This document shows, piece after piece, positions 1-6,930 of a stretch of 64,000 nucleotides of DNA; the first letter of the stretch is position 1, and every line of letters starts with the position of its first letter. This DNA comes from Ancylobacter radicis (GTDB lineage: Bacteria; Pseudomonadota; Alphaproteobacteria; Rhizobiales; Xanthobacteraceae): positions 124,001 to 188,000 of the forward strand of contig NZ_JAHCQH010000020.1 of the NCBI RefSeq assembly GCF_018449475.1, written 5' to 3'. Under the pieces are notes generated by a model. That model saw only the letters and a list, made by a program, of their open reading frames with translations. It was not told where the DNA came from and did not search any database. Both the position numbers and the translations under genes were made by a program.

Positions 1-6
1 CGCCGA

Positions 7-726
7 TCATTGGCCTTCAACCTCGACCGAGAAGCTGTAACCGCCGCCCCAATGCGTCTTGATGAGCACCGGGGATTTCGGATCGATCTCGATCTTCTTG
101 CGCAGTCGGCTGACCTGATTGTCGATCGCCCGATCGAAGGGCTCGGCGCTGCGCCCGACCGTCAGATCGAGCAACTGGTCGCGGCTCAGCACCATTCCGG
201 CATGCTCCAGGAACACGCTCAGCAGCCGGAACTCCGCCGTGCTCAGGGGCACGGTGAGCCCGTCGGGGTCGATCAGTTCGCGCCGTCCGACATTCAGTGC
301 CCAGCGTTCGAAGCGGACCTCCTTGGCCTTGAGCTGCCCGCGCTGCGGCGGCAGGCTCTGAACCCGCCGAAGCACCGCCTTGATGCGCGCCAGCAATTCG
401 CGCGGGTTGAACGGCTTGGAGAGATAGTCGTCGGCGCCAAGTTCCAGCCCGACGATCCGGTCGGTCTCCTCCGCCATTGCCGTGAGCATGATGACCGGAA
501 GATTGGTGGACTCGCGCAAATAGCGGCAAAGGGAGAGCCCATCCTCGCCGGGCATCATCACATCGAGCACAACCAGATCGAACGCGTTGCGCTCCATCAG
601 GCGGCGGAACGAGGCCGCACTCTCCGCCAGCGACGTGCGATAGCCGTGTCGGTGCAGATATTTGCCGACCAGATCGCGGATGTCGCGATGGTCATCCACG
701 ATGGCGATGTGCGGTACGGCGTCCAT
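7..726 (-). CDS. OmpR/PhoB-family response regulator
   Basis: A two-component DNA-binding response regulator of 239 residues, the usual length for this family. The receiver domain (about 1-120) shows the acidic pair D11-D12, the phospho-acceptor D55 in VVLDVMMPG and the conserved lysine in LSKPF. The C-terminal half is a winged-helix effector domain ending in VSRLRKKIE and THWGGGYSF. Its stop codon overlaps an ATG (complement of bases 8-10) in an ATGA arrangement, so another gene, probably the partner sensor kinase, likely follows beyond the window edge. The target genes are unknown. I am sure of the family but not of the signal. Confidence 0.93.
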   Translation of the reverse strand: MDAVPHIAIVDDHRDIRDLVGKYLHRHGYRTSLAESAASFRRLMERNAFDLVVLDVMMPGEDGLSLCRYLRESTNLPVIMLTAMAEETDRIVGLELGADDYLSKPFNPRELLARIKAVLRRVQSLPPQRGQLKAKEVRFERWALNVGRRELIDPDGLTVPLSTAEFRLLSVFLEHAGMVLSRDQLLDLTVGRSAEPFDRAIDNQVSRLRKKIEIDPKSPVLIKTHWGGGYSFSVEVEGQ

Positions 727-1007
727 ATGAAAGCTCCACGCCTTTTACATACCGCCATCGCCCTTTCGCTGCTGGAAAAAATTGTAACAAATCGTATAGC
801 CTCCAGTGTCCGGGACAAGGCGAGACAATTAGGTCCTGTATCTGAAGAAAATCTGCGACATGTGCCCCTTATGTTGAGTTCATCCAGCGACGGTAATGCG
901 TGCCACGCAGGAGAACGTGACTAAATTCAGTAATTCTTATCTTTGATGAGTTTCTTCCTGTGCGGATAAACGTCCGATCAGGAGAAAAATGAACGGGACA
1001 TGTCGCT

Positions 1008-1283
1008 ATGAACGCTTTCAACTGGAAGATGACCGTCACCGCTACCATCCTTTCCCTGGTTGCCGCCGGCGTAGCCAATACGGCGCTGGCGGAGGGCGCG
1101 CGGTCTGCGGAAAAGACGGGCTATGAGGCTGCCGCCCGTGGAGCGAGCGAGCCGAAAGCCGCGGGCCAACCGGGCGCGCCACTGGTCGAGGGGCGCAACG
1201 CCTCGGTCAATGTGCCGCCGGCGCCTCCTCTCGAGACCTATATCCGGCGCTCCATCGAGATGGACAAACGCTCCAACCGCTGA
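1008..1283 (+). CDS. small exported protein of unknown function
   Basis: A 91-residue protein with an N-terminal signal peptide: a short basic start, a hydrophobic stretch (about 10-22) and a likely cleavage after ALA near residue 28. The mature part is polar and rich in Ala, Pro and Gly, with no domain I recognise, and ends in a charged segment. Codon use matches the high-GC genome, which supports real coding. The start is not well placed: the strong AGGAGA ribosome site at 980-985 sits in front of a different ATG at 989 that is out of frame. It stands alone between a divergent regulator and a convergent sigma remnant. Function not recognised. Confidence 0.6.
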   Translation: MNAFNWKMTVTATILSLVAAGVANTALAEGARSAEKTGYEAAARGASEPKAAGQPGAPLVEGRNASVNVPPAPPLETYIRRSIEMDKRSNR

Positions 1284-1309
1284 GTGGGTCAGGCCTTGAG
1301 AAACGAGCG

Positions 1310-1333
1310 GGCGCGGGTCGAAAGGCCCGCGCC
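1310..1333 (+). terminator. possible hairpin terminator
   Basis: An 8-bp GC-only stem (ggcgcggg / cccgcgcc) with an 8-base loop lies 27 bases after the stop of the small exported protein. There is no clear run of T after it, so it may stabilise the transcript end rather than be a classical rho-independent terminator. Confidence 0.35.
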
Positions 1334-1542
1334 TTCGCGTTACTCGCCGGCGGCTCGGAGCCTATCGGCAAAGACATGCCGCCGCCTGAGGCCGAGGGGC
1401 GTTACGGCGCGATGCTGGGGGAGCCGGCCATGGCCACGTGACGAAGGTCATCGCCGAGGCCAGTGTCCCGGTGCTCTTGAACGGACCGGGGCCGCCTTAT
1501 CGTGGGAGCCGCCCGGCAAGGGCCGGTGCGCGTTTTCCCATC

Positions 1543-1893
1543 TCAGAACCGATAGTTGAGGCCGATGCGGAAAAGCTGGAGATTGGCCTCGTTGGCGGCA
1601 TCCCGGCCGATCACATCATCGCCCGGCCCATCGAAGCTCTGATAGACATAGCCGGTCGAGGCGCCGCTGCAGACGTCCGTGAGGGCTATGTTCGTCGCGC
1701 ATCGAGCGAGATAAGCCTGCTTGTTCTCGGCACCCATGAAGGCATCGCCGCGCAGCAGGCCGACAAACACATCCTGCACAAGGTCTTCCGCCGTGACCGC
1801 GCTGCCAACGAGACGGCGCATGGCCCGCATCAAGCGTTCATGCTCAGTACGAAACAGATGGCCAAGATCGGAGGCAGCAGCCAGCACAGGCAA
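1543..1893 (-). pseudogene. ECF sigma factor N-terminus fused to porin-type C-terminus
   Basis: A 116-residue frame made of two unrelated parts. Residues 1 to about 72 look like region 2 of an ECF sigma factor (EHERLMRAMRRLVG, then AEDLVQDVFVGLLR and KQAYLARCATN). Residues from about 75 read like the last strands of an outer-membrane beta-barrel, ending in QLFRIGLNYRF with the terminal Phe typical of porins. Sigma region 4 is absent, and the barrel lacks its body and signal peptide. The simplest reading is a deletion that joined two decayed genes in frame. A functional short protein is possible but less likely. Nearby sequence has no partner anti-sigma or receptor gene. Confidence 0.5.
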
Positions 1894-2143
1894 GGATCCA
1901 AATCCCGAAATGGCGCCAAGCGCACCGTTCCGGCCACTCTCTACGGAAAACGAGTTTATATAGCAATATCATTAGTTTAAATGTATTATAGAGTAAAAGT
2001 AGCCATCGAAAGGCATCAGAGCCAGTATCGGGGGCGTGGGCAATCGCGGTTGTCCGTACGGTCCGCTTCAGGGCGCCATGCACCCCGTGACTCTTAAACG
2101 GTACCTCGGGCATGGGGGCAAATAGGGGCGCGCCATGCCTCCC

Positions 2144-3619
2144 TCAGCCCCGCGCGATCTCCAGCAACCGGTCGAGATCGACATGGGCTTCCAGATGCGC
2201 GGCGAGGGCGTCGAGCGTGGCCTCGATGCCGGCCTCATAGGCGAGATCGGAGGGCGGGGCGCCGAGGCGGGCGAGCCAGTGGCGGCGCTGGCGGTCATCC
2301 GCGAACAGGCCATGCGCATAGGTGCCGATAACGCGGCCATCCTGTGACACCGCGCCCTCGTCTCCCGCGCCGTCGATCAGCGCGAAGGGGCGGGCGCGGC
2401 CGGGACCCTCGGTGACGCCCATATGCATCTCATAGCCGGCGAAGGGGACGCCCTCGGCCGTGCCGGTGACGGCGACGAGCCGCTTCTCGCCGGCCAGCAC
2501 GGTGTCGACCTCCAAAAGGCCCAGCCCCGGCACGGTGGCGGGCGGGCCCTCAATACCCGCCGGGTCGGCGATGGAGCGGCCGAGCATCTGGTACCCGCCG
2601 CACAGGCCGAGCACCCGCCCGCCCCGCCGGACATGAGCCAGCAGGTCGATGTCCCAGCCCTCATGACGGAAGTCGGCCAGATCGGGGATCGTGGTCTTCG
2701 AGCCCGGCAGGATGACGAGATCGGCATCGGCCGGCAGCGGGGTGCCGGGCCGCACGCGGATGACCTCCACCGAGGGCTCGGCGTCGAGCGGGTCGAGATC
2801 GTCGAAATTGGCGATGCGCGGCAGCAGCGGCACGGCGATGCGCAGCTTGGCGTGTGGCTTCGCAATGGCAGCGGCGTCGAGCGCCAGTGCGTCTTCCGCC
2901 GGCAGGCGACGGGCGTGGGGAAAGAAGGGGATGAGCCCGAGCGCGGGCCAGTCGGTGCGGGCGGAAATCTCGTCCATGCCGCTGGCGAACAGGGTGGGGT
3001 CGCCACGAAAGCGGTTGACGAGGAAGCCACGGATCATCGCCGCATCGTCTTGTGGGAGCACGGCTTTTGTGCCGACGAGGCTGGCGATGACGCCGCCGCG
3101 GTCGATGTCGCCGATCAGGATGACGGGAACGTCGGCGGCGCGGGCAAAACCCATATTGGCGATGTCGCCGGCGCGCAGATTGATCTCGGAGGCCGAGCCG
3201 GCGCCTTCCACAAGAACGAGGTCGGCCTGTTCGCGCAGATGCGCATAGCTCTCCAGCACGGCGGCGAGCAGGCTGGGCTTCAGTTTCTGATAGTCGGCCG
3301 CCTTGGCATTGCCGCGCGAGCGGCCCTGCACCACCACCTGCGCGCCGATCTCGCTCTGGGGTTTCAGCAGGACCGGGTTCATGTGGACCGATGGCGCCAC
3401 CCGCGCGGCGCGGGCCTGCAGCGCCTGCGCGCGGCCGATCTCGCCGCCATCTTCGGTGACGGCGGCGTTGTTCGACATGTTCTGCGGCTTGAAGGGGCGG
3501 ACCTTCAGCCCGCGCAGGGTGAAGGCGCGGGCAAGGCCGGCGACGATCAGCGACTTGCCGACATCCGAACCGGTGCCCTGGAACATGAGGGCGAGGGGGT
3601 GGCGAGGAGGAGGCGTCAT
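2144..3619 (-). CDS. cobQ: cobyric acid synthase CobQ
   Basis: Glutamine-dependent amidation of adenosylcobyrinic acid a,c-diamide at four side chains, giving adenosylcobyric acid, in the cytoplasm. The 491 residues match the family. The N-terminal ATP-using domain carries GTGSDVGKS near residue 14 and [12 protein letters not shown]. The C-terminal glutamine amidotransferase domain has the nucleophile Cys in [12 protein letters not shown] (about 336) and the His of GTYAHGLF (about 433). I place the start at the ATG giving MTPPPRHP, after GGGAAG. A longer in-frame extension upstream only translates a dispersed palindromic repeat. It is the last gene of the minus-strand cob group. Confidence 0.95.
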   Translation of the reverse strand: MTPPPRHPLALMFQGTGSDVGKSLIVAGLARAFTLRGLKVRPFKPQNMSNNAAVTEDGGEIGRAQALQARAARVAPSVHMNPVLLKPQSEIGAQVVVQGRSRGNAKAADYQKLKPSLLAAVLESYAHLREQADLVLVEGAGSASEINLRAGDIANMGFARAADVPVILIGDIDRGGVIASLVGTKAVLPQDDAAMIRGFLVNRFRGDPTLFASGMDEISARTDWPALGLIPFFPHARRLPAEDALALDAAAIAKPHAKLRIAVPLLPRIANFDDLDPLDAEPSVEVIRVRPGTPLPADADLVILPGSKTTIPDLADFRHEGWDIDLLAHVRRGGRVLGLCGGYQMLGRSIADPAGIEGPPATVPGLGLLEVDTVLAGEKRLVAVTGTAEGVPFAGYEMHMGVTEGPGRARPFALIDGAGDEGAVSQDGRVIGTYAHGLFADDRQRRHWLARLGAPPSDLAYEAGIEATLDALAAHLEAHVDLDRLLEIARG

Positions 3620-3642
3620 GCGCGCGCTTCCCACTTGGGACC

Positions 3643-3739
3643 CGTCGTGGCCGGGCTTGGCCCGGCCATCCATGTCTTTGCTAGCGCACGCGATTCAGGC
3701 GAAGTCGTGGATCCCCGGATCAAGTCCGGGGATGACGGC
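3643..3739. repeat. paired palindromic repeat, GGCCGGGCTTGGCCCGGCC type
   Basis: Two hairpin-forming arms (3643-3674 and 3706-3739) face each other across about 30 bases: ccgtcgtggccgggcttggc... and ...cgtggatccccggatcaag. The same arrangement, with closely similar arms, is found inside cobN at 8337-8433. It lies between cobQ and the TM2 gene and partly encodes the false upstream extension of cobQ. Confidence 0.8.
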
Positions 3740-3752
3740 GTGACGAACCGGC

Positions 3753-3977
3753 TCAGCCGCGCCGTGTTTCCAGATAGTCGACGCGCCGTTCCAGATTGGA
3801 TTCGCGCACCATGCCGGGGATCAGGAACAGGTCGATGAGCTGGCCGATGCCGAGCAGGCCGAGGGTCAGCAGCCACAGCGCGCCGGTCCAGTAGCGGCCG
3901 GCGTAGAAACGGTGAATGCCGCACACGCCGATGAGGCAGAAGAACCAGAACAGATAGGCGATCGGGGTGGAACGCAT
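3753..3977 (-). CDS. TM2-domain small membrane protein
   Basis: A 74-residue protein with two hydrophobic helices separated by a short turn. The first contains YLFWFFCLIGVCGIHRFYAG, matching the TM2 family pattern in which G-x-HRFYAG precedes the second helix; the second is LLTLGLLGIGQLIDLFLIP. A charged tail follows (about 55-74). I use the ATG at 3977, preceded by GGAG at 10 bases, instead of a GTG nine codons earlier. The role of TM2 proteins in bacteria is not settled. Its place between cobQ and cobO looks like a passenger and not a cobalamin enzyme. Confidence 0.75.
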   Translation of the reverse strand: MRSTPIAYLFWFFCLIGVCGIHRFYAGRYWTGALWLLTLGLLGIGQLIDLFLIPGMVRESNLERRVDYLETRRG

Positions 3978-4112
3978 AGACGCGTTGCTCCGTAGCAGGA
4001 TCACGCCGCGACAGCCGGCGTCCTCCTAGAGATAGGAAGCGACGTGCCGGATTTCGAGATCGCACGGGCCAGAAGCTGCGGGATATTCGGACACGGCGTG
4101 GCTCGGGGGCCA

Positions 4113-4727
4113 TCAGAACTCGATGCCTTTCTGCGCCTTCACCCCGGCTTTGAAATGGTGCTTCACCAGCCCCATCTCGGTGACGAGATCGGCCGCCTCG
4201 ATCAGCGCCGGCTTGGCGTTTCGGCCGGTGACGACGACGTGCAGCCCCTCCCGCCGCGTGGCCAGTGTGGTGACCAGTGTGTCCAGCGGAAGGTACTCAT
4301 AGCGCAGGGCGATGTTCAGTTCGTCCAGGATGAGCAGGCCGATGCTCGGGTCGGCCATCAGCTCCTGCGCCTTCTCCCACGCCCGCGTGGCGGCGGCGAT
4401 GTCGCGGGCGATGTCCTGCGTCTCCCAGGTGAAGCCCTCGCCCATGGAATGCCACGCCACCCGGTCGCCGAAGCTCTCCAGCGCCGCGCGCTCGCCGCTG
4501 TCCCACGCGCCCTTGATGAACTGCACCACGCCGACGCGCCCGCCATGGCCGAGCGTGCGCAAGGCGAGACCGAAGGCGGCGGTGGATTTGCCCTTGCCCG
4601 GCCCGGTATGGACGATGAGCAGGCCCTTCTCGATGGTCTTCTCCGCCACTTCGGCGTCCTGCACCGCCTTGCGCTTTTCCATCTTGGCGCGGTGGCGGGC
4701 GGCTTCTTCCGGGGAAATTTCGCTCAT
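4113..4727 (-). CDS. cobO: cob(I)yrinic acid a,c-diamide adenosyltransferase CobO
   Basis: Transfers the 5'-deoxyadenosyl group of ATP to the cobalt of corrinoids. At 204 residues it has the size of the CobA/CobO/BtuR family, and carries the P-loop HTGPGKGKSTAAFG near residue 36, GVVQFIKGAW, and the LLILDELNIAL segment. The C-terminus ends HHFKAGVKAQKGIEF, a conserved tail. Its ATG overlaps the stop of cobP by four bases (ATGA), so the two are translationally coupled. An AAGGA ribosome site lies six bases upstream. Confidence 0.96.
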   Translation of the reverse strand: MSEISPEEAARHRAKMEKRKAVQDAEVAEKTIEKGLLIVHTGPGKGKSTAAFGLALRTLGHGGRVGVVQFIKGAWDSGERAALESFGDRVAWHSMGEGFTWETQDIARDIAAATRAWEKAQELMADPSIGLLILDELNIALRYEYLPLDTLVTTLATRREGLHVVVTGRNAKPALIEAADLVTEMGLVKHHFKAGVKAQKGIEF

Positions 4728-5236
4728 CTCTCGTCCTTCACCATCATGGGCAGCCCGGCGACCATGAAGATCACGCGGGACGCGCGCGCCGCCACGCTCT
4801 GGTTCAGCCGGCCCTGCGCGTCGCGAAAACGCCGGCCCAGCGCATTGTCCGGCACGATGGACAGGCCGACCTCGTTCGATACCGCGACCACCGGCCCGTC
4901 ATGGGCGGCCAGCGCCTCCACCAGCGCCGCGCATTCGATCACAAGGTCCGCCTCCGCCAGCATCCGGTTGCTGAGCCACAATGTGAGGCAATCGACCAGC
5001 ACCGGCACCCCGGCGGGCAGGGCGCTCACCGCCGCGGCGAGATCATGCGGGGCGTCGATCGTTTCCCAGCCCGCGCCGCGCCGGCCGCGATGCTCGGCGA
5101 TGCGGGCGGCCATCTCGTCATCCCAAGCCTGTGCCGTCGCGATGTAGCGCCAGGGCGGGGGGAGCGCCTCGATCAGGGATTCGCCATGGCGGCTCTTGCC
5201 CGAGCGGGCGCCGCCGAGCACGAGCGTCAGCGCCAC
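4724..5236 (-). CDS. cobP: adenosylcobinamide kinase / guanylyltransferase CobP (CobU)
   Basis: A bifunctional enzyme that phosphorylates adenosylcobinamide and then attaches GMP, the nucleotide-loop assembly branch. The 170 residues fit the family. Seen motifs are the P-loop LGGARSGKSRHGE at the very N-terminus, IATAQAWDDEMAARIAEHR, LVDCLTLWLSN (about 81-91), and AVSNEVGLSIVP. The start is a GTG with only a weak ribosome site, and it is the first gene of the minus-strand cob group. I see no riboswitch on this strand upstream of it. The overlap with cobO is four bases. Confidence 0.95.
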   Translation of the reverse strand: MALTLVLGGARSGKSRHGESLIEALPPPWRYIATAQAWDDEMAARIAEHRGRRGAGWETIDAPHDLAAAVSALPAGVPVLVDCLTLWLSNRMLAEADLVIECAALVEALAAHDGPVVAVSNEVGLSIVPDNALGRRFRDAQGRLNQSVAARASRVIFMVAGLPMMVKDER

Positions 5237-5397
5237 GGGACACCCGGGGCAGGGCGCGGCTCAATCATCGTCACGGCTCCTGTCCTCTGCGGCCTCAAGG
5301 CGGCGGACTATAGCGAGGGCGGATCGCCGGGCAACAGCGCCCCTGCCGGGACCGCCGGTTTGACTTTCCCGGCTCACCCTCCTTAAGTGATCGCGAC

Positions 5398-5580
5398 CAT
5401 CGGTTTTCGCGTCTTCGGGCGCGGGACGAAGAGGGAATGCGGTGCGGAGGGCCTTGCGTCTTCCAATTCCGCGGCTGCCCCCGCAACTGTGAGCGGCGAG
5501 CCTGCGCCGGAAAGCCACTGGGACACCCCCGGGAAGGCGGCGACGAGGCGGCGACCCGCGAGCCAGGAGACCTGCCGAAG
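5398..5580 (+). promoter_or_regulatory. cobalamin riboswitch
   Basis: The conserved pieces of the adenosylcobalamin aptamer occur in order: gagggaatgcggtg, then ggctgcccccgcaactgtga, then aaagccactg, gggaaggcgg, and the closing box gccaggagacctgcc at about 5562-5576. It lies 130 bases before cobW on the same strand, so B12 probably represses cobW and the genes behind it. A short GC hairpin (about 5625-5641) in the intervening leader might be part of the expression platform, but I could not settle its mechanism. A blocked ribosome site of cobW is an alternative. Confidence 0.93.
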
Positions 5581-5710
5581 GTTCGGTGCTGAAGGCCGGC
5601 GGGGTGCCCGGCTGTCAGGCAGAGCCGCGCCTTTGGCGGCCTCTCGCGTGGCGATTCCCGCCGCGACCGGCGCATCCCGTCAACCGATTGGCTTGCGTGG
5701 AGACGCCATC

Positions 5711-6772
5711 ATGAATAGCGCCGTTGTCGATTCCCTGTCCCGTGTGCCGTGCACCATCGTCACCGGCTTTCTCGGCTCGGGAAAGACGACGCTGATCCGC
5801 CATGTGCTGGAGAACGCCAAGGGCAAGCGGCTCGCCGTGATCGTCAACGAGTTCGGCGATGTCGGCATTGACGGCGAGATCCTGCGCGGCTGCGGCATCG
5901 AGACCTGCCCGGAGGAGAACATCGTCGAGCTGGCCAATGGCTGCATCTGCTGCACGGTGGCGGATGATTTCGTCCCCGCGCTCGACGCCATTCTCTCGCG
6001 CGTGCCGAAGGTCGATCACATCCTGATCGAGACCTCGGGCCTCGCGCTGCCCAAGCCGCTGGTGCAGGCCTTCCACTGGCCGGCGATCAAGAGCCGGGTG
6101 ACGGTGGACGGCGTGGTCGCGGTGGTCGATGGCGAGGCGCTGGCGGCCGGCCGCGTGGCCCATGACCATGACGCGCTGGCCGCCCAGCGCGTGGCCGATG
6201 ACAGCCTCGACCATGACGACCCGATCGAGGAAGTGTTCGACGACCAGATCGCCTGCGCCGATCTCGTCATCATGACCAAGACCGACCTGATCGACGCCGC
6301 CGGCCTCGCGACCGCGCAGGCGGCGCTAGCGGGCGAACTGCCCAAGGGCGTGCGCGTGCTTTCCATCACCGAGGGGCGGATCGACCCGGCGGTGCTGATG
6401 GGCCTCGGCGTCGGCACCGAGGACGACATCGAGAACCGCAAGACCCACCACGACAATGAGGCCGACCACGACCATGACGATTTCGACAGCTTCGTCGTCG
6501 AGGTGCCGGAGATCGCCGACCCCGCCGCCTTCGCCGCCCGCATCGCCCGCGCGGCGGATGAGGCGGATGTGCTGCGGGTGAAGGGCTTCCTGCCCGTCGC
6601 CGGCAAGCCGATGCGGCTGCTGGTGCAGGCGGTCGGCCCGCGCGTTGCCCATCATTATGACCGCGCCTGGGGCAGCGATGCGCGCACCGGCCGCCTCGTC
6701 GCCATCGGGCTGAAGGGGCTCGACCGGGCCAAGGTGGAGGCCATCCTCGCCGGCGAGAGTGTGGCGGCGTGA
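5711..6772 (+). CDS. cobW: CobW-type metallochaperone GTPase
   Basis: A COG0523 GTPase thought to deliver metal (cobalt for the CobW branch) to corrin ring synthesis. The 353 residues carry Walker A GFLGSGKTTL (about 18-27), the CxCC metal motif GCICC, and TKTD in place of the usual NKxD. Two histidine-rich stretches (HDHDALAAQ near 155 and HHDNEADHDHDD near 250) could bind metal. The CobW C-terminal domain begins around 265. The ATG follows GGAGA at eight bases. It is the first gene after the cobalamin riboswitch, which supports the cobalt assignment over zinc. Confidence 0.94.
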   Translation: MNSAVVDSLSRVPCTIVTGFLGSGKTTLIRHVLENAKGKRLAVIVNEFGDVGIDGEILRGCGIETCPEENIVELANGCICCTVADDFVPALDAILSRVPKVDHILIETSGLALPKPLVQAFHWPAIKSRVTVDGVVAVVDGEALAAGRVAHDHDALAAQRVADDSLDHDDPIEEVFDDQIACADLVIMTKTDLIDAAGLATAQAALAGELPKGVRVLSITEGRIDPAVLMGLGVGTEDDIENRKTHHDNEADHDHDDFDSFVVEVPEIADPAAFAARIARAADEADVLRVKGFLPVAGKPMRLLVQAVGPRVAHHYDRAWGSDARTGRLVAIGLKGLDRAKVEAILAGESVAA

Positions 6773-6794
6773 GGCCAAGCGTGTCACCAAGCAC

Positions 6795-6901
6795 CGTCAT
6801 CCTGAGGTGCCCGGACATCGTCCGGGCCTCGAAGGATGGTCGTCGTCCCGCGCGCTACACCCATCCTTCGAGGCTCGCGTCACTCGCACCTCAGGATGAC
6901 G
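6795..6901. repeat. paired palindromic repeat, CGTCATCCTGAGGTGC type
   Basis: Between cobW and cobN, cgtcatcctgaggtgc...cctcgaaggatg (6795-6838) is followed by its inverted copy catccttcgagg...gcacctcaggatgacg (6862-6901). The central part of the first copy is itself a palindrome (ccggacatcgtccgg). A second member of this family lies between cobM and cobB. Probably a non-coding REP/BIME-like element that could fold in the polycistronic transcript. Confidence 0.85.
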
Positions 6902-6930
6902 GCGCACAGGCTGCGAGGCGCTGACACCCC

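Noticed and set aside
1438-1980. Plus-strand frame of 180 codons opposite the sigma/barrel chimera
   Set aside because: No ribosome site or family, while the minus strand shows sigma region 2 and a porin-type end.
3620-3673. 18-residue N-terminal extension of CobQ
   Set aside because: It only translates part of the dispersed palindromic repeat ([10 protein letters not shown] type), and the ATG at 3619 matches the family start.
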